Source of the DNA: Candidatus Obscuribacterales bacterium
Lineage (GTDB): Bacteria; Cyanobacteriota; Vampirovibrionia; Obscuribacterales; Obscuribacteraceae
Direction of reading: 5' to 3'
Assembly: GCA_019745415.1 (NCBI GenBank)
Contig: JAIETF010000008.1
Coordinates: forward strand, 116,801-180,800
Length of the DNA stretch: 64,000 nt
Shown here: positions 59,921-64,000 of the stretch, piece by piece
Numbering within the stretch: the stretch's first letter is position 1
Layout of the letters: every line of letters begins with the position of its first letter
Notes under the pieces: generated by a model
Told to the model about the DNA's origin: nothing
Databases searched by the model: none
What the model saw: the letters and a program-made list of their open reading frames with translations, nothing else
Translations under genes and position numbers: made by a program

Positions 59921-61654
59921 GTGTTTCCTCAGCCGTTTAGCTACGATTATGGAATTTGCGCAGAGAAACTTCTCGGCTACACACTAAGTTCTCATCTGGA
60001 TTTGACATCTTCTCTCAACCCTTCCCATCCTTGTGTGGTTAGTGTTTTGGAAGAAGCCAATCTCACTTATAGTGAGTTTGTCGCCTATACGCGCAAATTA
60101 GCTCGGGCGCTGCTTGCTAGAGGTATTGAACGCGGGGACCGAGTCGCTATCTGGTCTACCAATAACTGGCGCTGGCTGGCTGTACTCTATGCGGTGTCGC
60201 GGGTTGGTGCCATTCTAGTCAATGTCAATCCGGCTTATCGAGTGCCCGAACTCGAGTATGTTCTCAATCAATCTGGCGTTAAGCTGCTTTTCACTATTCC
60301 ACGCAATCGTTCGTCTAATTATCTCGAAATGCTGGAAGAACTAAATCCACGTCTCTTTGCGCAGGGTAGTGCTGTGAAGAGCTCAAGAGTGCCCAGTCTG
60401 CAAGATCTAGTGGTTTTGCCTGGTTCCGACGCCGATGGTCAGATTCATGAATTTAAAGCCAGAGGCGACCTATTTTCAATTGAAACTTTCCTCGCTCTGG
60501 AAAGCACCATTGCTGATACCGAGCTCTCTGAGAGGGAGAAAGTTGTTCAGTTTGATGATCCTGTCAACATTCAGTACACATCAGGTACTACTGGTTTTCC
60601 CAAAGGTGTAACACTCAGTCATCATAATCTTCTCAATAACGGCTTATTTGCTGCTCGAGCAATGGCGCTTTCTCCGGAGACTAGGTTCTGTATACCCATG
60701 CCTTTCTACCATTGCGGTGGTATGGTTAGCTCGGCATTAGCGACTTTTTCCATAGGCGGCACGGTCATTATTCCCGGCCCTTATTTTGAAGAAATGACTG
60801 TAATGAAGGCTGTTTCTGGCGAAAGAGCAACGCACATTTCGGGTGTGCCGACTATGTTCATCGGCCAATTAGAACACCCGCAGTTTAAAGAGTTCGACTA
60901 CACTAGCCTGCGGGGCGGCTTTATGGCTGGCGCACCGTGCCCGGTGCAATTGATGCGTCGAGTGGCCAGCGAGATGCATGTGCCGGAAGTGGTTATTCTT
61001 TATGGACTGACCGAAGTTTCTCCTCTCATGACCGCTACAACGATTCATGATTCTATGGAAACTCGTGCTACCACAGTGGGGCGAGCCATAGCCGGTGTCG
61101 AGGTGAAAGTGATTGACCCTGAGACCGGCAGAGTTGTGCCACGCGGCGAGCAAGGCGAGATCTGTTGCCGTGGTCATGGCATCATGCTTGGCTATTACAA
61201 AAATGAAGAAGCAACCAACGAATGCATCGATGTTTCCGGATGGCTACACTCTGGCGACCTTGGCGTGATGAATAGTGAAGGCTATCTGCACATCACGGGT
61301 CGAAAGAAGGATATGATCATTAGGGGCGGTGAAAATATTTATCCGCGTGAAATTGAAGAAGTTTTGCATCATCATCCCCAGATTTCGCAAGCCCAGGTCT
61401 TTGGCGTGCCTGATGAGAAGCTTGGCGAAGAGGTCTGTGTCTGGCTGATGCTTAGAGCCGGTGAAAGTCTCAATACCAAAGAGCTGAATGACTGGATGAA
61501 AGAGCGTTTGGCTCATTTCAAGATTCCACGCAATATCAAGGTGGTTAGCGAGTTTCCAATGACAGTGACCGGCAAGATTCAGAAGTTTGCCATGCGTGAG
61601 GCTATGGTGAAAGAGCTTGGTCTTGATCGCGCTGCCGCCATCGAAACGGCATAG
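59921..61654 (+). CDS. Acyl-CoA synthetase, medium/long-chain (AMP-forming)
   Basis: 577 aa, GTG start with weak Shine-Dalgarno. YTSGTTGFPKGVTLSHHN, PMPFYHCGGMV, LYGLTEVSPLM, GWLHSGDLGVM, GRKKDMIIRGGENIYPREIE and the catalytic Lys region in PMTVTGKIQKFAMRE. It is of the fatty-acyl-CoA ligase type (FadD3/AcsM-like), shorter than and different from the one at 55141. It probably forms a unit with the small exported protein upstream. Confidence 0.92.
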   Translation: MFPQPFSYDYGICAEKLLGYTLSSHLDLTSSLNPSHPCVVSVLEEANLTYSEFVAYTRKLARALLARGIERGDRVAIWSTNNWRWLAVLYAVSRVGAILVNVNPAYRVPELEYVLNQSGVKLLFTIPRNRSSNYLEMLEELNPRLFAQGSAVKSSRVPSLQDLVVLPGSDADGQIHEFKARGDLFSIETFLALESTIADTELSEREKVVQFDDPVNIQYTSGTTGFPKGVTLSHHNLLNNGLFAARAMALSPETRFCIPMPFYHCGGMVSSALATFSIGGTVIIPGPYFEEMTVMKAVSGERATHISGVPTMFIGQLEHPQFKEFDYTSLRGGFMAGAPCPVQLMRRVASEMHVPEVVILYGLTEVSPLMTATTIHDSMETRATTVGRAIAGVEVKVIDPETGRVVPRGEQGEICCRGHGIMLGYYKNEEATNECIDVSGWLHSGDLGVMNSEGYLHITGRKKDMIIRGGENIYPREIEEVLHHHPQISQAQVFGVPDEKLGEEVCVWLMLRAGESLNTKELNDWMKERLAHFKIPRNIKVVSEFPMTVTGKIQKFAMREAMVKELGLDRAAAIETA

Positions 61655-61673
61655 AGCATCAAAAATTGCGAGT

Positions 61674-62105
61674 CTATGAGTTCTTGGTTCCTTCCTTGGC
61701 TTCCAATAGCTCTAGTCGAGAATAGAGAGCGCTTACCTGGCTCTCAATTATTTTCTTTATCTCTTTTACTCTTTCTTTGGGTTGACCTTTGGGGTCGGGA
61801 ATCTGCCAGTCCACAATCTCTAGACCCGCTACAAACGGGCATCTCTCGCCGCAACCCATGGTTACTAGAACTTTTGCTTGGCTTGCCAGTTCTCTAGTAA
61901 GCAGCTTGGGTTTTATAGCAGATAAGTCGATATCTTCTTCTTCGCGCATAACTTCAACGACGATCTCATGCACGCTCTGGGCTGGGTCTGTGCCAGCCGA
62001 AAGCGCTCGCATTTTACTTGCCCCTTCAGTTGCCAGCTTGTTAAAGAGGGCGCTGGCAATCTGAGAGCGACCAGCATTATGGATGCAGGCGAAGATAACT
62101 TGCAT
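61674..62105 (-). CDS. arsC: Arsenate reductase, low-MW phosphatase/thioredoxin type
   Basis: 143 aa. Catalytic loop CIHNAGRSQ (Cys7, Arg13, Ser14), with Cys85 and Cys89 in MGCGERCPF and DWQIPDPKG, the full thioredoxin-coupled ArsC set. It reduces arsenate to arsenite, which normally must then be exported. It is the last gene of arsR-arsI-arsC, 18 bp after arsI. Confidence 0.93.
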   Translation of the reverse strand: MQVIFACIHNAGRSQIASALFNKLATEGASKMRALSAGTDPAQSVHEIVVEVMREEEDIDLSAIKPKLLTRELASQAKVLVTMGCGERCPFVAGLEIVDWQIPDPKGQPKERVKEIKKIIESQVSALYSRLELLEAKEGTKNS

Positions 62106-62123
62106 TGGAGACTGAGCCTTTCT

Positions 62124-62654
62124 CTATAGTTCTATTTTGACGCTAATGCTGCTTTCACTGCTTTTGTCCGCGCATTGCTTGCCTAGACCTTCGACTGAAT
62201 CAAGACCCGGTGCGCAGCAGGCCGAGTTTGATGCGATTTGCAGGTCTTCACCGTAGACGGTGGCGCTTCCTGTGGTGTGGAATGTTTCCCAGGCGATACC
62301 TTGGGGGTCGTGCACCCAGGCTTTGTTTCCTTGGGCATAGCAACAGGTTGTTGCCTCTTGTTCGATGATATGGTCACCAGCAGCCTTGAGCCGGTTAGAG
62401 ATAACATGCAAATCTTCGTCGCTTTCCACCTGCAGCCCCAAATGGTCTAAACCGGCTTCTCTGCCCCTTTTCGAGATGGCAAAGTTAATGCGGGGATCGT
62501 CGAGCATCCACTTGGCGTAGTCTTCCTTCTGCACCGATGGTGGTGCAGCAAAGAGGGTTGTGTAGAAAGAGACAGATTCGGCAATGTCTTTCACTGCCAC
62601 ATGCACATGAAATCTTTTCGATGCGCCGCTCTTTGCCTTACAGTCTTCATTCAT
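62124..62654 (-). CDS. arsI: ArsI-type C-As lyase (ArsI/CadI family)
   Basis: 176 aa, vicinal-oxygen-chelate fold. FHVHVAVKDIAESVSFYTTLF at the start (here split: His16/His18 region), GLDHLGLQV with His71, ATTCCYAQGNKAWV with the vicinal Cys104-Cys105 and AWETFHT with Glu123. These give the Fe(II) site and the arsenic-binding pair of ArsI, which cleaves the C-As bond of trivalent organoarsenicals. The C-terminus contains another CC (SACCAP). ATG overlaps the arsR stop by 8 bp. Confidence 0.9.
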   Translation of the reverse strand: MNEDCKAKSGASKRFHVHVAVKDIAESVSFYTTLFAAPPSVQKEDYAKWMLDDPRINFAISKRGREAGLDHLGLQVESDEDLHVISNRLKAAGDHIIEQEATTCCYAQGNKAWVHDPQGIAWETFHTTGSATVYGEDLQIASNSACCAPGLDSVEGLGKQCADKSSESSISVKIEL

Positions 62655-62976
62655 TAGTTTCTACCTCTTCTATTTCTATTGAGCAGGAACTCCCTTCACT
62701 GCAACAGTTCTCCATGAGAAAAGCCAGTAGCTCATTCATGGCACCAAAGTTTGCCGCATAAATGAGAGAGCGGCTTTCGCGTCTCTGAACGATAAGGCCA
62801 GCTGAAGTTAGTTCTTTGAGATGGAATGACATCGTTGCAGGCGGCATTGCGAAATGTTCGCTCAGCTTGCCGGCTGAAAAACCTTGTGGGCCCTTCCTCA
62901 CCAAAAGTCGGAAGATTTCCAGTCTGGTGGTTTGGGCGAGCGCCGCTAGAGCTTTAACTGCATTTTCTGTTTCCAT
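62647..62976 (-). CDS. arsR: ArsR-family arsenic-responsive repressor
   Basis: 109 aa from ATG 62976. Winged helix with TTRLEIFRLLVRKGP, MPPATMSFHLKELTSAGLIV and SRSLIYAANF. A C-terminal ENCCSEGSSC gives Cys91, Cys92 and Cys98, the spacing I recall for the As(III) site of Acidithiobacillus-type ArsR rather than the classical CVC in the DNA-binding helix. The frame extends 27 codons upstream, but the promoter lies inside that stretch, so it is not translated from there. Confidence 0.9.
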   Translation of the reverse strand: METENAVKALAALAQTTRLEIFRLLVRKGPQGFSAGKLSEHFAMPPATMSFHLKELTSAGLIVQRRESRSLIYAANFGAMNELLAFLMENCCSEGSSCSIEIEEVETNE

Positions 62977-62983
62977 ATTTCCA

Positions 62984-63017
62984 ATAATATCGAAAAGTGG
63001 ATTCTTTGTCAACAAAG
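62984..63017 (-). promoter_or_regulatory. ars promoter and candidate ArsR operator
   Basis: On the minus strand TTGACA (63012-63007), 17 bp, TATTAT (62989-62984): a near-perfect sigma-70 promoter. The -35 is inside the inverted repeat CTTTG-TTGA-CAAAG (63017-63004), a plausible ArsR site. The -10 ends 7 bp ahead of the arsR ATG, so the transcript would start at or next to the start codon. Confidence 0.75.
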
Positions 63018-63148
63018 TTTTGAAATCAGAGGCTTTATCGATCTGTTTGTATTGCATGCATTTGTCCCGAACTGTCCCGAGTTAGGCTTCGGGGTTAATA
63101 GCCATAGCCGAGCGGTATAAATAAGTTACGATAAAATTGGCGTTGAAT

Positions 63149-63748
63149 ATGTCAGAGGAAGCCAAACAGTCACAGGCGCCGAAAGCGGCTAGCGATGGTG
63201 GTGCGAAAAGTTCGGACCAAAAGTCCTCTTCGCCCAGTTTGTCTTCGGTGTCTCAGACAGGCACTCAGACAAATTTGAATCAGGTCGGCTCCCAAAGCGG
63301 AACATTTTCCAGTATTCCTAGAAATAGCCCGATTTTCACTTGGCCGCTGATCAGGCGTTTGGAAAGCGCTGCATTTATGGCCATGTTCATTGCCGTGCCT
63401 TTGTTTGCTTTCAGGGTTGTAGACTATACAGCTCGTCAGCTTGCACTCAATAACGCCGCCCATGAACTGGTTAAAGATATTCGCCGAGTCAAGGAGATGT
63501 CGGTGAACTACGATATGCCTGTCACAATTACTTCTTCTCGCATGAAGACGGGGCAGCACTCTTACCTGATAAAGTCTGATAATAAGATTTTGGAGGAGGT
63601 CGTACTGCCGAAAGGAGTGGTAATGGTGGGTGAAGTTACCTTTGAGCAAACTGGTAAGCCCTTGCGTCCATCTAGTTTTGATGTAACGATGGAAAATCGT
63701 AGTTTGCTGGTAAATGTCGACAGCTCCGGCGTAGCGAGCTTGCCCTGA
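63149..63748 (+). CDS. GspH/FimT-like minor pseudopilin, atypical
   Basis: 199 aa from ATG 63149 (TTG 63137 is an alternative). About 65 residues of Ser/Gln/Thr-rich hydrophilic sequence come first, then one hydrophobic helix (about 75-95: MAMFIAVPLFAFRVV). A soluble part (HELVKDIRRVKEMSVNYDMP and onward) resembles GspH/FimT pseudopilins. I see no G-F/I-x3-E prepilin cleavage site, so it may be anchored without processing. It is followed by a classical pseudopilin gene. Confidence 0.6.
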   Translation: MSEEAKQSQAPKAASDGGAKSSDQKSSSPSLSSVSQTGTQTNLNQVGSQSGTFSSIPRNSPIFTWPLIRRLESAAFMAMFIAVPLFAFRVVDYTARQLALNNAAHELVKDIRRVKEMSVNYDMPVTITSSRMKTGQHSYLIKSDNKILEEVVLPKGVVMVGEVTFEQTGKPLRPSSFDVTMENRSLLVNVDSSGVASLP

Positions 63749-63797
63749 GTGGGACCGGGGCTGCGATTTTGGGCAAATTAGAAGCATCATTATTGGG

Positions 63798-64000
63798 ATG
63801 AAAGCAATTAGAATGCTTGATAGCAAAGCCACTCGCCATTATCGTCATAGGCATTCTTTGAGACGAGGGATTTCGCTCGTTGAAATGGTAGTGGCGATAG
63901 GAATGTTGGCTGTATTTATCATGCTTATCGGAAATCTCTTTTCGCAAAGTTTGCGAACTACAGCCACCACACTTAATGAGTATTACGCCAATTCAATTGC
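63798..64000 (+). CDS. Type IV prepilin-like pseudopilin, 3' end beyond window
   Basis: The ATG frame is open to the edge (67 codons visible). After a basic leader (about 24 residues) comes RRGISLVEMVVAIGMLAVF: the Gly|Ile-Ser-Leu-Val-Glu prepilin peptidase site with Glu5 and hydrophobic helix. It is most like GspI/GspJ-type minor pseudopilins. With the upstream gene it marks the start of a type II secretion or pilus-like cluster that continues to the right. Confidence 0.8.
   Translation, partial: MKAIRMLDSKATRHYRHRHSLRRGISLVEMVVAIGMLAVFIMLIGNLFSQSLRTTATTLNEYYANSI

Noticed and set aside
63170..63832. A 220-codon minus-strand frame opposite the first pseudopilin gene
   Set aside because: The plus-strand frame has a membrane helix and pseudopilin-like body; the antisense product is His/Arg-rich with no family resemblance.
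1..64000. tRNA, rRNA, riboswitch, integrase or transposase genes
   Set aside because: None recognised on reading the intergenic regions and the protein set. A covariance-model search was not possible, so a missed small RNA cannot be excluded.

Overview
This 64 kb window is a dense bacterial chromosome segment with about 56 protein-coding genes. I saw no rRNA, tRNA, CRISPR array, transposase or prophage genes, but I scanned by eye only. Lipid A genes (lpxB, an MsbA-type exporter), secG, many signal peptides, a Tat-type leader and pseudopilins point to a diderm (Gram-negative-type) organism. The mix suggests a non-proteobacterial environmental lineage: membrane Ser/Thr kinases with RDD-like domains, TPR-bearing secreted metallopeptidases, a rhomboid-TPR fusion, an ImuA-ImuB-DnaE2 cassette and frequent GTG/TTG starts. 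My best guess is something near the Obscuribacterales/Melainabacteria (non-photosynthetic relatives of cyanobacteria). This is inference; no 16S or ribosomal protein gene is present to settle it.

Layout. 0-14 kb is one long co-directional run: ABC-F ATPase, two secreted proteins (matrixin-like peptidase, GH15-like), ppc, proB, proA, fhs, an envelope protein, an RraB-like protein and an Npt-like transporter. 14-17.7 kb holds a hemerythrin protein, two envelope proteins and an sce7726-family protein. 17.7-20.4 kb is a divergent OmpR-type regulator and histidine kinase. 20.4-26.3 kb is imuA-imuB-dnaE2, driven by a near-consensus promoter whose 17-bp spacer is occupied by a perfect palindrome (CCATAC-N4-GTATGG). 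26.2-33.3 kb has two adjacent membrane Ser/Thr kinases, xpt, rhomboid-TPR and tandem universal stress proteins. 33.4-43.5 kb holds an HxlR regulator, a globin-coupled histidine kinase divergent from a NarL-type regulator, a PDZ-CAP protein, a Tat-exported FAD oxidoreductase, an acyl-CoA carboxyltransferase, a thioesterase and an orphan AbiEi-like protein. 43.5-50.2 kb, read leftward, is secG, ubiE/menG, lpxB, msbA-like and a TPR-gluzincin, the last three overlapping by single bases. 50.2-53.9 kb carries a repeat tract, type II sulfide:quinone reductase, a degenerate methyltransferase, ruvX and sixA. 53.9-61.7 kb holds a DUF6159-type membrane protein, two acyl-CoA synthetases, cutA, a deoxyribosyltransferase/N-formylglutamate amidohydrolase-like fusion and a DUF3465 lipoprotein. 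61.7-63.1 kb is arsR-arsI-arsC without an efflux pump. The right edge enters a pseudopilin cluster.

Themes. The strongest regulatory signal is the imu operator. Short tandem duplications recur throughout, both as Gln- or Lys-rich coding repeats and as 13-17 bp duplications that include or follow a stop codon. Several strong terminators are near-perfect palindromes flanked by A and T tracts; one of them lies in the leader of the orphan AbiEi-like gene. Several gene starts were moved from the longest open frame to a start with a better ribosome binding site, as stated in each entry.
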